Of a stretch of 64,000 nt of DNA, positions 7,729-17,140 are shown one piece after another. The stretch is from Lachnospiraceae bacterium (lineage in GTDB: Bacteria > Bacillota > Clostridia > Lachnospirales > Lachnospiraceae): NCBI GenBank assembly GCA_029053015.1, contig JAIDHX010000038.1, positions 1 through 64,000 of the forward strand, in the 5' to 3' direction. The position numbers and the translations under genes were made by a program. The notes beneath the pieces are model-generated. The model saw only the letters and a program-made list of their open reading frames with translations, was not told where the DNA came from and made no database searches. Each line of letters starts with the position of its first letter. Position 1 is the stretch's first letter.

Positions 7729-10700
7729 CTATTTATTTCTTCTGTGGGAATACTGGTATGCATCCAATGGAAGTCTGCGTAATTCTTTCATAATGTACTC
7801 AGCACCTGAATTGTTAGTGACATTTGGACAGTTAATTGAAATGTTGTCTATATGCACCATATTTTGCTCCGGATTTGTATTGTTTAAAACATGGGAATAA
7901 TCCATATTAGGAAGGTTTATCATTGCACTGAGGGGCTGCTGCATAAGACTCTGGAAATTGAAATCTGAAGGCTGCATATTTCTGATTCGTTCAAACAATG
8001 CACTCATTCCTTCACTCTGTACAGGTTCTATATTACCCGTGTCAAGCATTGCCCTCGTTTCTTCCGTATTTTTGACAACTTCGCCGCCTTCCATGGGAAT
8101 CAGAGTTGGCTTTGTCACAAGTGCAACATTGCCGTCATTGTCAATGAAGGTTTCTGTTCCGTCCTCACCTACAAGGTTAAGGCCTTTCCTTGCATGGTCT
8201 GTGCCGGAAGCGTATCTTTTCGCATAGGATAAGTTGTTAACGGCAATGCCTTTACTTTTATCCATGGGAATCGTTTTTTTCTTTAAGGAAGTAAAAAGTG
8301 TTTCTGTTGCATTGGCTAAGCCTTCGCTTATTGTCTTGGCTATGGTTTCCAATGTTTGTTCAAACGAGCCGCTATTACCGTCTTTATTTGCATCACTATC
8401 CTTGTCGTCTGTATCTGGATTACCTACATTTCTACCTGTGGTACTGCCTGCTTCGGCTTCTGCTCTGATCCTTGCCGCATTGACGGCTGCATCAGCCTGT
8501 GCCTGCTGCAGCGCAATATACTGTTCTGTGAAGCTCTGTAAAGTATCAAGCCTTCCTTTCAGGATATCGCGTTCCCATTCAGACCCCATGATTTCAGCCG
8601 CAAGGAGTTTATCCTGCTGTTTCTGGTACACATCTGAGATTTCGTTCCATTTGCTCTTATAGGCTTCCAATGCGTCAATCTGGTTATCGAGGCTCTTTGT
8701 TGCATTTTCCATTTCCTCTTTGAGCAATTCTATCTGTGTTTCCAGTTGGGAAATGTTCATTTGGAATTCCTTGTCTGCCAAATCGTCTTCAGCGTCACGG
8801 ACCGCGTCCATGTCTGCCGCATAGACAAACTGGCTGCCATCGTACACTTTATTTACACGCTGGTTCCTTGCACGCTCTGCCTCATACTGTGCTTTTTCGA
8901 GGTCAATCTGTTTCTGGCGCGCATCATTTGCCTTGTTTAAGGCGTCGATTTCTTCCTGTATGGCATCGATTCTTACCTGATAGGAGTTTTCGATGGCTTC
9001 TCTCTGGTCTTTTAGCTTGTCAATCTCGTCATCAATTCTGTCTGTGACAGCATTTACCACCCTGTCATAAAGGGAAAGCTGATGGTTATACATGCTTTCA
9101 AGGGCATCGTAATATTCTTCCGCCTTGATTTTGCCGTCACGGTAATAGTCCTTAATGATCTTCCTGCGCTTGTCTGTGTATTCCTGAAAGGTAATGACGT
9201 TTGCCACAAGCTGTTTTTCGAGAAGGTCGGTTTCTTTGTCAAGAACGTTTTTCCAGTCTTTCTCTGCCTGTTTGGCGGCGGAAGAGGAGGCTGATGATTT
9301 ACCGCCATCAGGTGTTTTGAATTCTATGCCTACAGGGTCTAGTTCAAAGTTATTGACTTCATCTTCAAATTGTTTTTCGGCCGTTTTCATTCTGAACCAA
9401 GTGTCAGCCATGTCTTTTAGCGCTGCTACTTTATCCAATCCCGTTTCTGCCATATTGAAGTTTTCCCTGGCATTTTCATATTCATCCTTAAGCGCTGCAA
9501 ATTCAGACAAATATGTTGTGGCAATGCCGGCAGCTTTTGCAAGAGCCATTACATTATTGATGTCTGTCTCAGTATCAAGAAGAGTGCCGTTTACAAGAAG
9601 CTTCTTTAACTGTAATGCCGCAAGCGCACTGCCACAGTGGCCAGCTTCAACCTGTTCTGCTACAAATGCCAGTACTTCACTGTCTGTTGCTTCACTTAAT
9701 TCTTTGCTGTTCCGTGCAAGATATTCCTTTGACAGAGCAAGCTCTTCATTCTTAAGTGTTAAGGCCTCTGCCACAACTGTTTCCGCATTGACAACACCCA
9801 TCTGTTCAAGCTGTTTCTCGATTGCATTGGCTGTCTCATCATTTAGCTGTTCTAATATGTCTGTGCTGTAGAGGTATGCAGTGGCCAGGTCATTGAAGGC
9901 TTGCTTTACTTCAGCCTCAGAACCGCCATTCATAAGAGTGTCAAAGAATGATTCTAACTGGGCAGGGTCAAAGGTAACACCAATTTCTTCTCCTATTTCT
10001 GCAAATGATTTGCGCAGGCTTTCCAGCGTAGAAAAGTCTACGGAATCAGGGGAGAATATTACATTCCCGTTGTCGTCAGTCTGGAATATTTCATTGTAGA
10101 TTTTGCCCAGTTCTGTGAACTGTGGTTCTAATTGCGTTGCAATCGTGGAAATGGAAGAGGAGATGGTTGGAACTAATGTGTCATCTTCAAAGTCTGCAAA
10201 TGCTGACGCTAAATATTTCTCCATTGCCTCTTCTTTTGTTTCAGATTCTTCTAGGCACTGATTCCAAAAGGCAATTTCGTCCTGTGTGTTAATGGAGTTT
10301 TCTTCTGCAAAGGCTTCCAATGCTGCTCGTTCTTGTTTAAATAGTTCTTTTTCTTCCTGTGTGACTGGCATGCGCGTGCCATACTGAGGGTTTACACCAC
10401 TAAACTTTTCGGTTGCTTTCAGCATGACCGCGTTGTAGTTACGTGCTATGGTGTCTACATCTTCAAAGCCAAAACGAATTTTTAATTCCAGTTCATCTTC
10501 ATCAAGTGCTTCTGCAATACATCCTATGTACTGGTCTACGACTTCCTTCGCCTGTCGGGGAGACAGTTCTGATAAATTCTCCGTAAACAACCCGACAAGT
10601 GCGTTACGGACTTCCGGGTTAGTCTTGATAGTATTCACAATATCAGCAACATAAATGCCAACATCTTCTTTTTTTGCGAATCCGCTGGCAATGCGTTCAT

Positions 10701-13700
10701 TAATGCTGTTTACGATGATGGAAGCTGCGTTTTGAGACTGTTCATCAAGGGAAGCATAGTCTGCATTGGTCATCAGATAGGCATTTGCAAGTGTCTGGAC
10801 ATTTTTCAAGGCAGAGTCCATTTCAGCCTGATAGGTTTGGGCAAGTACTCTTGCCTGTTTTTTTGCTTTTTCAAACTCTTCGTCTGTTACATCAGCGGTA
10901 ATGCCCAAAGTATAATATATGTAATTTCCATATCCGATAGCTCGTTCAATATCAGAGAGAGCGTCAATCTGTTCACGTGTTTCTGAGTCTGTTATTTTTT
11001 TGATGTTTCTGTAGACGTCAGCGAACAATCCAAAAGGTTCTTCTGACAGTTCATCAGAAAGAGCGCCAATCTGTTCATGTGTTTCTGAGTCTGTTATTCT
11101 TTTAATCCTTCTGTATGTCTCAGCATCCATTTCAGAAAGTGCTTTTAACTGTTCGATTGCTTCTCGTGTAGAAATATATCCACCAACTTTAACTTTGCCA
11201 ATATCAAAAAATTCATCCCAAAACCCAGTTTCCTGCAAGTTTTGAAAGTTCGTGATAATATCATTTCCATTAGAATCCTTACCCGATACAATCAGCATAT
11301 TATATGCTTCCTGTTGTGCAGCCTTATATGCATCCCTTAATCCTTCTACATTGCCTTTAAGTGATAAAATAGCATTGCCTTCGCTTGTGTAACCTTGTAT
11401 AAGGCTAGGGAACATGTCTGCAATCCGGTTTACAATCTTATTGTACTCAGCATATTCATCTGTTGTCAGGGATACACTTTCTCCAAGATTGTTTACGCCT
11501 TTTGATAAGGTTTCATATTTGTCTGCAAGTTCTTCAACTGTTTGTGCGTTGCTGTTTGCCTCATCTAAGGCAGACTGATAGGATGACATTAGATTGTCTA
11601 CTCGTTCTTTACAGTGTTCGGCAGAATGAATAATGTTATCTGCCAATTCAAAAATTTTCTGTAGTGCAAAACCAATCCCGAAACTAATTGCTGCATTTAA
11701 CAGCAAGGTTTTCAATCTTAAGGCATCTGTCGACACGCCGGCAGCTTGGAGATGGGATTTGTACCCTTCCAACGAGGCGGGAGCATCTGTGGAACATGTG
11801 GACAGGTATTCTTTTAGCTGGGCATTGTTTTGGACAACAGATTCGTTAAAATCATTAATATCTGTATGGCCGTTATGCAATTCCTTATTCCACCTAGCTA
11901 TAGCCCCTTCCGCTTCCGAAAAATGGTTCTTCATGTTTTTTATCGCGGTAAAGTCTATGCCAAACAGATTCCCCTGCAAATCAACCTTCTTTTTATCGCT
12001 GTTCCATATCTGGGTGATACCATAATCCTTATTCTTCAAAACCATTGCCGAATGCAAGGCGGTAAGCATGACGGGTATTTCGCCAACTTTATCCACCAAT
12101 GTCTCGGCGCCCTGAATCAGCCTGTCAAAGAAGGATATGCCTTCAATGACTGCCTGCTTATTTGTCAGTGTATTGACAAAGCTGTCAAAACTGTTTTGCA
12201 GGCGGTTCAGGGAACCTTCCCATGAATCAGCCGTCTTTTCAGCATCTGCAGCCAGAGAACCGGTTCCTTCGGCATACTGCTGTATCATGGATTCATAGGT
12301 ATCCCACCGACGGAGCAGCGCATCCAACTGTGTCGCATCGGCCCCGCCGCCAACAGAACTAAGCAGATTGTTTCTGCGGCTGTCTGTTTCCTCAAGCTTG
12401 TTGTATGCAATGGATAATTCCCTGAGCACTTCCATCGGGTCGCGAAGCGAGACCATTCCGTTTTTGGTTTCTTTTAACTTAACATTCAAATCATTGCAGG
12501 CGGCTTCATATCTTGCAAGTCCTTCTGCGTCAATGCCTGCGTCCGCGTCAGATACCTGCCTGATATAGAGCAGAATATCTTTAAATGCCTTTGCCACTTC
12601 GGCGCCGCTCTGATGCGTTGCGGCAATCATGGTTGCCAGAGCGGCAGCAGTTTCTTCCACGCTGATTCCCAAAGAAGTGGCGGTTGCGCCGGCAGCGGAC
12701 ATGGCTTCCGATAATTCGGTCATGTTGACGGCATTGTGATTTGAGATATAATACATGCCGTCTAACACCTTTGTCAGTTCTGAAACAGAACCGTTCATTT
12801 TATATGCTTCGTCAGTTGCCATAATCATCCGGTTTGCCAGTTCGGCAGTCATATTGCCGGCGCTTTGTACAGCCAGCGATAATGCAGCAATGCTTTCTGC
12901 GTTTTTGTAACCGGCACGGGAAGCTTCTTGTACGCCCGATAAATACTCCATTGCAGTCCTGCCGTATTTACTCGCGACATCAAAAGAATGATTTCCAATG
13001 TCGTTTAAATCCTGTCCGGACAGTTTATCGTTGATTTTGCTGATTTCTGTCAGAATCGTGTCAATGCTTTTCAGGGTATTCAGCGACTTCTTAAAATTAC
13101 TGACCGCCATGGAAGTAAGCCCCAGAAAACCGCTTATTTTCTTGATATGGGACAGCATGGACTTGATTTTATCGGCAGTGCTTTTGGTGGCATATCCTGT
13201 GGCACGTACCTCAGACTCATAAAGCCGGAAGGCGTCCGTGGCTTCCTGTAAGGTTTCCTTATCGTTTATGGAATCGATAAGTTCCCTGATTCTTTGGCTT
13301 TCTGCGGTAAGGGCGCCTGATTCCTGAATTTTTGTGTTTTTATTAAGGAACGTGGTCAAATCGTTATTCAATTTTTCTTTCTTCGCTTCGAAATTGACAA
13401 ATACCGGGGTTCGCTCAGCAAACGCCTTCACGTCTGCCACGACTTTTCGGAGTTTCAGCTTGGTTTTGCCGGCGTCCACCTTTAATGCATCAATTTCTTT
13501 GAACGTTACGTTCTGCAGGCTTTTATCCATTTCACGTTTCAGGTTCCTGCTGTCGATTTTTCCCTTCAGCTTTACATGGTTCAGTTTTGCGCCCAAATCC
13601 TTGAGCCACTGGTTCAGCTCTTTTTTGGTCTCTCCTTTGGCAAATGTCCCCGTAATCCTTAACATGTTGATGGTTTTCTGGATCTGGCGGATATCTGCAT

Positions 13701-13773
13701 TAATCTGTTTCTTTGTTTTTGCCTGTTCAAGGCTTCCTGTAAGTTTCAAAATAAATTCATTACTGTTGCTCAA
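7729..13773 (-). CDS. phage tail tape-measure protein (TP901 type), orphan
   Basis: 2014 residues. The N-terminal 230 residues are Lys-rich and helical. Residues 240-600 carry the conserved TP901 tape-measure core (SIDTILTEISKINDKLSG, MTELSEAMSAAGATATSLG, VEETAAALATMIAATHQSG). A hydrophobic helix lies near 700. A 34-residue segment is duplicated in tandem (about 885-960). Long coiled coils occupy roughly 1550-1780, and the C-terminal 200 residues are Asn/Pro-rich and end in basic YSHRRNK. Tape-measure proteins set tail length and reach the host membrane. Such genes normally lie among tail genes; here no portal, capsid, tube, baseplate, lysis or integrase gene lies on either side. AGGAGG precedes the ATG. 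No frameshift is visible in over 6 kb, so the frame has been kept open. Confidence 0.88.
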   Translation of the reverse strand: MSNSNEFILKLTGSLEQAKTKKQINADIRQIQKTINMLRITGTFAKGETKKELNQWLKDLGAKLNHVKLKGKIDSRNLKREMDKSLQNVTFKEIDALKVDAGKTKLKLRKVVADVKAFAERTPVFVNFEAKKEKLNNDLTTFLNKNTKIQESGALTAESQRIRELIDSINDKETLQEATDAFRLYESEVRATGYATKSTADKIKSMLSHIKKISGFLGLTSMAVSNFKKSLNTLKSIDTILTEISKINDKLSGQDLNDIGNHSFDVASKYGRTAMEYLSGVQEASRAGYKNAESIAALSLAVQSAGNMTAELANRMIMATDEAYKMNGSVSELTKVLDGMYYISNHNAVNMTELSEAMSAAGATATSLGISVEETAAALATMIAATHQSGAEVAKAFKDILLYIRQVSDADAGIDAEGLARYEAACNDLNVKLKETKNGMVSLRDPMEVLRELSIAYNKLEETDSRRNNLLSSVGGGADATQLDALLRRWDTYESMIQQYAEGTGSLAADAEKTADSWEGSLNRLQNSFDSFVNTLTNKQAVIEGISFFDRLIQGAETLVDKVGEIPVMLTALHSAMVLKNKDYGITQIWNSDKKKVDLQGNLFGIDFTAIKNMKNHFSEAEGAIARWNKELHNGHTDINDFNESVVQNNAQLKEYLSTCSTDAPASLEGYKSHLQAAGVSTDALRLKTLLLNAAISFGIGFALQKIFELADNIIHSAEHCKERVDNLMSSYQSALDEANSNAQTVEELADKYETLSKGVNNLGESVSLTTDEYAEYNKIVNRIADMFPSLIQGYTSEGNAILSLKGNVEGLRDAYKAAQQEAYNMLIVSGKDSNGNDIITNFQNLQETGFWDEFFDIGKVKVGGYISTREAIEQLKALSEMDAETYRRIKRITDSETHEQIGALSDELSEEPFGLFADVYRNIKKITDSETREQIDALSDIERAIGYGNYIYYTLGITADVTDEEFEKAKKQARVLAQTYQAEMDSALKNVQTLANAYLMTNADYASLDEQSQNAASIIVNSINERIASGFAKKEDVGIYVADIVNTIKTNPEVRNALVGLFTENLSELSPRQAKEVVDQYIGCIAEALDEDELELKIRFGFEDVDTIARNYNAVMLKATEKFSGVNPQYGTRMPVTQEEKELFKQERAALEAFAEENSINTQDEIAFWNQCLEESETKEEAMEKYLASAFADFEDDTLVPTISSSISTIATQLEPQFTELGKIYNEIFQTDDNGNVIFSPDSVDFSTLESLRKSFAEIGEEIGVTFDPAQLESFFDTLMNGGSEAEVKQAFNDLATAYLYSTDILEQLNDETANAIEKQLEQMGVVNAETVVAEALTLKNEELALSKEYLARNSKELSEATDSEVLAFVAEQVEAGHCGSALAALQLKKLLVNGTLLDTETDINNVMALAKAAGIATTYLSEFAALKDEYENARENFNMAETGLDKVAALKDMADTWFRMKTAEKQFEDEVNNFELDPVGIEFKTPDGGKSSASSSAAKQAEKDWKNVLDKETDLLEKQLVANVITFQEYTDKRRKIIKDYYRDGKIKAEEYYDALESMYNHQLSLYDRVVNAVTDRIDDEIDKLKDQREAIENSYQVRIDAIQEEIDALNKANDARQKQIDLEKAQYEAERARNQRVNKVYDGSQFVYAADMDAVRDAEDDLADKEFQMNISQLETQIELLKEEMENATKSLDNQIDALEAYKSKWNEISDVYQKQQDKLLAAEIMGSEWERDILKGRLDTLQSFTEQYIALQQAQADAAVNAARIRAEAEAGSTTGRNVGNPDTDDKDSDANKDGNSGSFEQTLETIAKTISEGLANATETLFTSLKKKTIPMDKSKGIAVNNLSYAKRYASGTDHARKGLNLVGEDGTETFIDNDGNVALVTKPTLIPMEGGEVVKNTEETRAMLDTGNIEPVQSEGMSALFERIRNMQPSDFNFQSLMQQPLSAMINLPNMDYSHVLNNTNPEQNMVHIDNISINCPNVTNNSGAEYIMKELRRLPLDAYQYSHRRNK
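10961..11130 (-). repeat. in-frame tandem duplication inside the tape-measure gene
   Basis: Two copies of about 66 bases, starting near 10961 and 11063, 102 bases (34 codons) apart. They encode RIKRITDSETHEQIGALSD and NIKKITDSETREQIDALSD. A shift by whole heptad-like units changes predicted rod length without breaking the frame. Confidence 0.75.
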
Positions 13774-13813
13774 GTTTTTTTCCTCCTGGTTCTAATATAA
13801 TTTTTAATATAAT

Positions 13814-13845
13814 AAAAGAGAGGTCATCGAAATAACCTCTCTTTT
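13814..13845. terminator. bidirectional intrinsic terminator
   Basis: Perfect 11-bp arms AAAAGAGAGGT (13814-13824) and ACCTCTCTTTT (13835-13845) with a 10-base loop. On the minus strand it ends transcription of the zinc-ribbon genes before the tape-measure gene. That gene must therefore start from the short AT-rich stretch 13774-13813 or by read-through. Confidence 0.8.
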
Positions 13846-13923
13846 ATATGCCATGTGATTCAGTTGTTCATTCCTTTATTTGGGGTGATGGCTGCATTGC
13901 AGATCTGCTTTGCGTTGGCACAA

Positions 13924-14388
13924 TTAAAATTCCTTTTTGCATCTGTTGCATACCCTTTTTACGTTTCCGCTGCCTAAAAAGCCCGTCAGAATCGAGTAAC
14001 CCCGGTTTAATAAGGTAAACTCGTTGCATCCGCACCGGGGACAGAATACAGTGGCTGCTTTTTTAGGTTCCGCAAAAGCGTCGGGTACATAAGTGCGCAG
14101 TATTTCCTTGGCTTTTTCAGAACTGCCCGCTGAATCTCTGGGCGGTGCTTTGAATTCTTGAATAAGTTCAAATTCCTCTGGATGCAGGGGTGGTTTATCC
14201 CATAAAGCATAACCACCAAATTCAATGTCTTTATAATACCACCATGTAATCCAGTCCGGATGTTCTTCCGCACCCTGTAATTCCTCCCCGCACATGGGAC
14301 AGGTATCACAATTGCCCTGTTTTCCCATCAGAAACATCTTATTGAAGGTAGTGCCGCATTTCGGGCATTTTACATTGTCGTTTTCCAT
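13924..14388 (-). CDS. zinc-ribbon protein, tandem copy A
   Basis: 154 residues from ATG 14388, with GAGAGGG upstream; a longer frame to 14514 exists but copy B has nothing equivalent. Two zinc sites: N-terminal CPKC (8-11) with CDTCPMC (27-33), and C-terminal CPRCGC with CNRCKKEF. The C-terminal ribbon brackets a hydrophobic GYSILTGFLGSG segment, a layout common in small phage or membrane-linked zinc-ribbon proteins. The middle contains a Trp-rich DWITWWYYKD motif. No catalytic residues are recognised, so a scaffold or nucleic-acid-binding role is only a guess. Copy B lies 614 bases upstream and is nearly identical, marking a recent duplication. Confidence 0.75.
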   Translation of the reverse strand: MENDNVKCPKCGTTFNKMFLMGKQGNCDTCPMCGEELQGAEEHPDWITWWYYKDIEFGGYALWDKPPLHPEEFELIQEFKAPPRDSAGSSEKAKEILRTYVPDAFAEPKKAATVFCPRCGCNEFTLLNRGYSILTGFLGSGNVKRVCNRCKKEF

Positions 14389-14439
14389 AATTGAATCCCT
14401 CTCGTTCTTTTTATCATTTTTAAAGTCTCTTTCCAACAC

Positions 14440-14517
14440 TGATATATACGCAGCAAAAATCACCCATAAAGCGCACAAAATCAAGGAAAAATGGAAATTT
14501 CTATTTCGGGACATAAA
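14440..14517 (-). repeat. upstream repeat of zinc-ribbon unit, copy 1
   Basis: A 78-base block about 90 percent identical to 15135-15212. Each lies upstream of a zinc-ribbon gene on the minus strand. Read as protein both give a similar hydrophobic peptide beginning MSRNRNFHFSLIL, but the differences include Cys/Arg and Trp/Arg replacements, so conservation as coding sequence is doubtful. It may hold the promoter. Confidence 0.7.
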
Positions 14518-14537
14518 AGATTTTTATGCCATCATCA

Positions 14538-15002
14538 TCAAAATTCCTTTTTGCATCTGTTGCATACTCTCTTTACGCTTCCGCTTCCTAAAAAGCCTGT
14601 CAGAATCGAGTAACCCCGGTTTAATAAGGTAAACTCGTTGCAGCCGCACCGGGGACAGAATACAGTGGCTGCTTTTTCGGGTTCTTCAAAAGCATCGGGT
14701 ACATAGGTACGTAATATTTCTTTGGCTTTTGCAGAACTGCCCGCTGAATCTCTGGGCGGTGCTTTGAATTCTTGAATAAGTTCAAATTTCTCTGGATGCA
14801 GGGGTGGTTTATCCCATAGACTAAGATCACCATACTCAATGTCTTTATAATACCACCATGTAATCCAGTCAGGGTGTTCATCCACATCCTGTAATTCCGC
14901 GCCGCACATGGGACAGGTATCACAATTGCCCTGTTTTCCCATCAGGAACATCTTATTAAAGGTAGTGCCGCATTTCGGGCATTTTACATTGTCGTTTTCC
15001 AT
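14538..15002 (-). CDS. zinc-ribbon protein, tandem copy B
   Basis: 154 residues, the paralogue of 13924-14388. It keeps all cysteine pairs, the DWITWWYYKD motif and the GFLGSG segment. Differences are concentrated at positions 35-70 (for example GEELQGAEEHP against GAELQDVDEHP) and in the linker. Both copies look intact, so neither is an obvious pseudogene. The ATG at 15002 has GAGAGGG upstream exactly as in copy A. Further upstream lies a remnant of a third copy and a patchwork non-coding region. Confidence 0.75.
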   Translation of the reverse strand: MENDNVKCPKCGTTFNKMFLMGKQGNCDTCPMCGAELQDVDEHPDWITWWYYKDIEYGDLSLWDKPPLHPEKFELIQEFKAPPRDSAGSSAKAKEILRTYVPDAFEEPEKAATVFCPRCGCNEFTLLNRGYSILTGFLGSGSVKRVCNRCKKEF

Positions 15003-15134
15003 AATCGAATCCCTCTCGTTCTTTTATTTTATAATTATAGCAATAACAAAGTACCGGTGCAACAGAAAACCACAAACTGCAAAATCCTGCTATCCGACCG
15101 ATTGCGCGGTCTCTGTCAAAGAAGTTTTTCCCTA

Positions 15135-15212
15135 TTGATATATATGAAGCAAAAATCACCCGTAAAGCGCGCAAAATCAAAGAAAAGTGGAAATTTCTAT
15201 TTCGTGACATAA
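15135..15212 (-). repeat. upstream repeat of zinc-ribbon unit, copy 2
   Basis: Second copy of the 78-base block at 14440-14517. It directly abuts the remnant of a third zinc-ribbon gene at 15211-15243, so the unit [gene end + spacer + upstream block] was once present at least three times. Confidence 0.7.
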
Positions 15213-15243
15213 AACTCGCTGCTTCCGCACCGGGGACAGAATC
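15211..15243 (-). pseudogene. remnant of a third zinc-ribbon gene
   Basis: About 31 bases match 14633-14664 of copy B with 3 differences. On the minus strand they read FCPRCGSSEF, matching the C-terminal ribbon FCPRCGCNEF of the intact copies. Everything before and after is missing. Confidence 0.65.
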
Positions 15244-15250
15244 ATCAACC

Positions 15251-15285
15251 AAAAAAGGAGCTCCTTTGTCGCCAAATGAAGCTCC
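15251..15285 (-). terminator. intrinsic terminator past the chemotaxis receptor gene
   Basis: On the minus strand GGAGCT...AGCTCC (15285-15257, with inner TTTG/CAAA pairing) followed by TTTTTT (15256-15251). It ends both the long sugar operon and any short RNA from the sigma-D promoter at 15356-15382. Confidence 0.75.
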
Positions 15286-15297
15286 CTCTAACGGACT

Positions 15298-15335
15298 GCC
15301 GTCACATCAGTTCATTCCCAGTTTTTGTGTGAAAT
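15298..15335 (-). repeat. copy of the aldo/keto reductase-AraC gene junction
   Basis: 38 bases that match 35964-36001 in 36 positions. At 35964-36001 this sequence is the last codons of the ferredoxin-type reductase gene plus the start of the AraC gene. Here it codes for nothing. A displaced fragment. Confidence 0.7.
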
Positions 15336-15382
15336 ACACTTCGCCTATACAGACTATATCGGCAGAAATATTATTTTCTTTA
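15329..15382 (-). promoter_or_regulatory. sigma-D promoter copy inside the end of the receptor gene
   Basis: On the minus strand TAAA (15382-15379), 15 bases, GCCGATAT (15363-15356): a perfect sigma-D consensus. The -35 overlaps the stop codon of the chemotaxis receptor. About 40 bases (15329-15368) match the promoter and leader of the DUF6033-like gene at 7586-7625 with 3 differences. Downstream there is no convincing gene before the terminator at 15251-15285, so it would give an RNA of roughly 90-100 bases. Confidence 0.65.
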
Positions 15383-17140
15383 TCCTTGTTCTGCAGAATT
15401 GGTAATAAAACCTTCTGCTTCCTCTTTCAGTTCTATTGCCGCCTCCTTGTTTTTACGGCTTTCATTGCAAATATTATCAACGGCTCCGGAAATCACCACC
15501 ACACTGTCAGCGGCATTTTGGATTCCGGCCGCGCTTTCTTCTGCTGACACTGCGATACTTCCGATGTTTTCCGCCACCATGCCAATCTGCTGATTGATGT
15601 GATTGACACTGTTTTGCACCGTATCCATTATTTCCATCACAACATCTGCATCATCAGAATAACGAACCGACATCATCTCAAAATTTTTATAATTTTCCGT
15701 TACCTCCGTATCCACAAAAGCAACCATCTCCTCGCTGCATGTGCACAAAGACTGTACCGCCGAAATAACACTGCTGTTCAGACTCTGTATGGCACTGGCA
15801 TTCTGCCGGCTGTTGTCCGCCAGCACACGTATTTCGTCGGCAACTACAGCAAAGCCTTTTCCTGCTTCCCCTGCCCTTGCAGCCTCGATGGCGGCATTTA
15901 ACGCCAGCAGATTAGTCTTTGAGGCAATCGCCAGAATTTCTTTTGTAAACTCATTTACTTTACTGATGTTCCGGCTTCCCTCAATGCTCGCTTTCATAGT
16001 TGACTTAATCGTCCCTGCAACGTCGTCTGCCCTCGTCCTGCTCTCCATTATTTTTGTCCGTATATATTCGGCTCTTTCCTTCAGTTCTTTGGCAAAGTCT
16101 GTCCCCTGCTTCATTTCGTCGCTGATACTGCCGGTCTCACCCGAAACTGCCTGCATTTTGCCCTGCATTTGGTTGACCAGTGCCGAAACCTCTTCACTGC
16201 CTGCTGAAAGCTCCTCCATGGCTGCAGATAAATCACTGATTTTACCGGTTGCATCTGCCAGTGATACCTCCGTCCGGCTGGCCGCATTTCCCATATATTC
16301 CGTATTTTTCTGGATATTGGAAGTTATTTTGCCAAAAGCTCCCAGAAGCTGGTTCACACTCTCCTTCAGATACCCGATTTCATCTTTCCTTTTAACCGGA
16401 AAGCGTTCTGTCAGGTCCCCTTTTCCTTCGGATACTGTCCGCGCAATCTGCTGCATCCTGCTGCTCATCTGCTTTATCGGCTTTAATACTTCTCTGTGAA
16501 TCAAAAAAATAGAACTTACAACACACATTATACAGACAATCGACACAATTCCATTGCTGAACCCGGCAAGCCGAATACTGCTCTCAGAATTTGATTGCGC
16601 CGCTTCCATACTCCTATGAAAGGCTTCTTCCAATTCCGCGCACAATTGTTCCTGCCCCAAAATGGCAACAAGCGCATCCGTCCCTAAGTATTGCTTGATT
16701 CCCGCAAAATCATGGTCTTTTCTCAAGTCACTGCAGTGCTGCATATGGGCAAGCAATGACCTGCAGCCGTTTATGTAATTATCATACAATGCAATCAAAT
16801 CGTCATCCCCTGTTTTCCGGCTATGTTCTTTTAATTCTTCAAGCAATTTGGTTACCGCAGCCATCTCCAAATCCATTGATCCATAAATATCGCCCGCAAT
16901 TGCAAGATCCTCATCAGAGCTGCCCGCCAGAATATTGACATACTTTTGTATCATCTCAACCTTCTTTTCAACAGTTCCGTATAACGCCTGCATTTCTACG
17001 TAAACCTCATTCATGTTAGATACTGTTCTTTCAATCCGGTTTAAGTTTACCTTAGAAAAAATGGTATTAAATAACACCGCACCCAAAATAACGGACATAC
17101 TTACCATAATTTTAAACTGATTTGACATACTCCTCCTCAT
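15380..17140 (-). CDS. methyl-accepting chemotaxis receptor
   Basis: 586 residues. A membrane span (about 8-30), an extracellular four-helix-type sensor domain (35-185), a second span (about 190-212), HAMP (215-270) and the cytoplasmic signalling coiled coil. The hairpin tip motif is near 405-440 ([20 protein letters not shown]). It signals to CheA/CheW, which are not in this window. The start codon overlaps the stop of the sugar-binding/GGDEF gene by 4 bases (ATGA), a classic coupling. It is therefore the last gene of the rhamnoside operon, and its ligand may be a sugar released or bound by that system; that is an inference from position. Confidence 0.92.
   Translation of the reverse strand: MRRSMSNQFKIMVSMSVILGAVLFNTIFSKVNLNRIERTVSNMNEVYVEMQALYGTVEKKVEMIQKYVNILAGSSDEDLAIAGDIYGSMDLEMAAVTKLLEELKEHSRKTGDDDLIALYDNYINGCRSLLAHMQHCSDLRKDHDFAGIKQYLGTDALVAILGQEQLCAELEEAFHRSMEAAQSNSESSIRLAGFSNGIVSIVCIMCVVSSIFLIHREVLKPIKQMSSRMQQIARTVSEGKGDLTERFPVKRKDEIGYLKESVNQLLGAFGKITSNIQKNTEYMGNAASRTEVSLADATGKISDLSAAMEELSAGSEEVSALVNQMQGKMQAVSGETGSISDEMKQGTDFAKELKERAEYIRTKIMESRTRADDVAGTIKSTMKASIEGSRNISKVNEFTKEILAIASKTNLLALNAAIEAARAGEAGKGFAVVADEIRVLADNSRQNASAIQSLNSSVISAVQSLCTCSEEMVAFVDTEVTENYKNFEMMSVRYSDDADVVMEIMDTVQNSVNHINQQIGMVAENIGSIAVSAEESAAGIQNAADSVVVISGAVDNICNESRKNKEAAIELKEEAEGFITNSAEQG

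Noticed and set aside
9194-9871. Plus-strand open frames opposite the tape-measure gene
   Set aside because: They are Ser-rich shadows of a 6-kb coding sequence on the other strand, lack ribosome sites and recognisable motifs.
14389-14514. N-terminal extension of zinc-ribbon copy A
   Set aside because: Copy B has the same start with the same ribosome site and nothing in frame upstream; the two hydrophobic peptides differ by radical changes.
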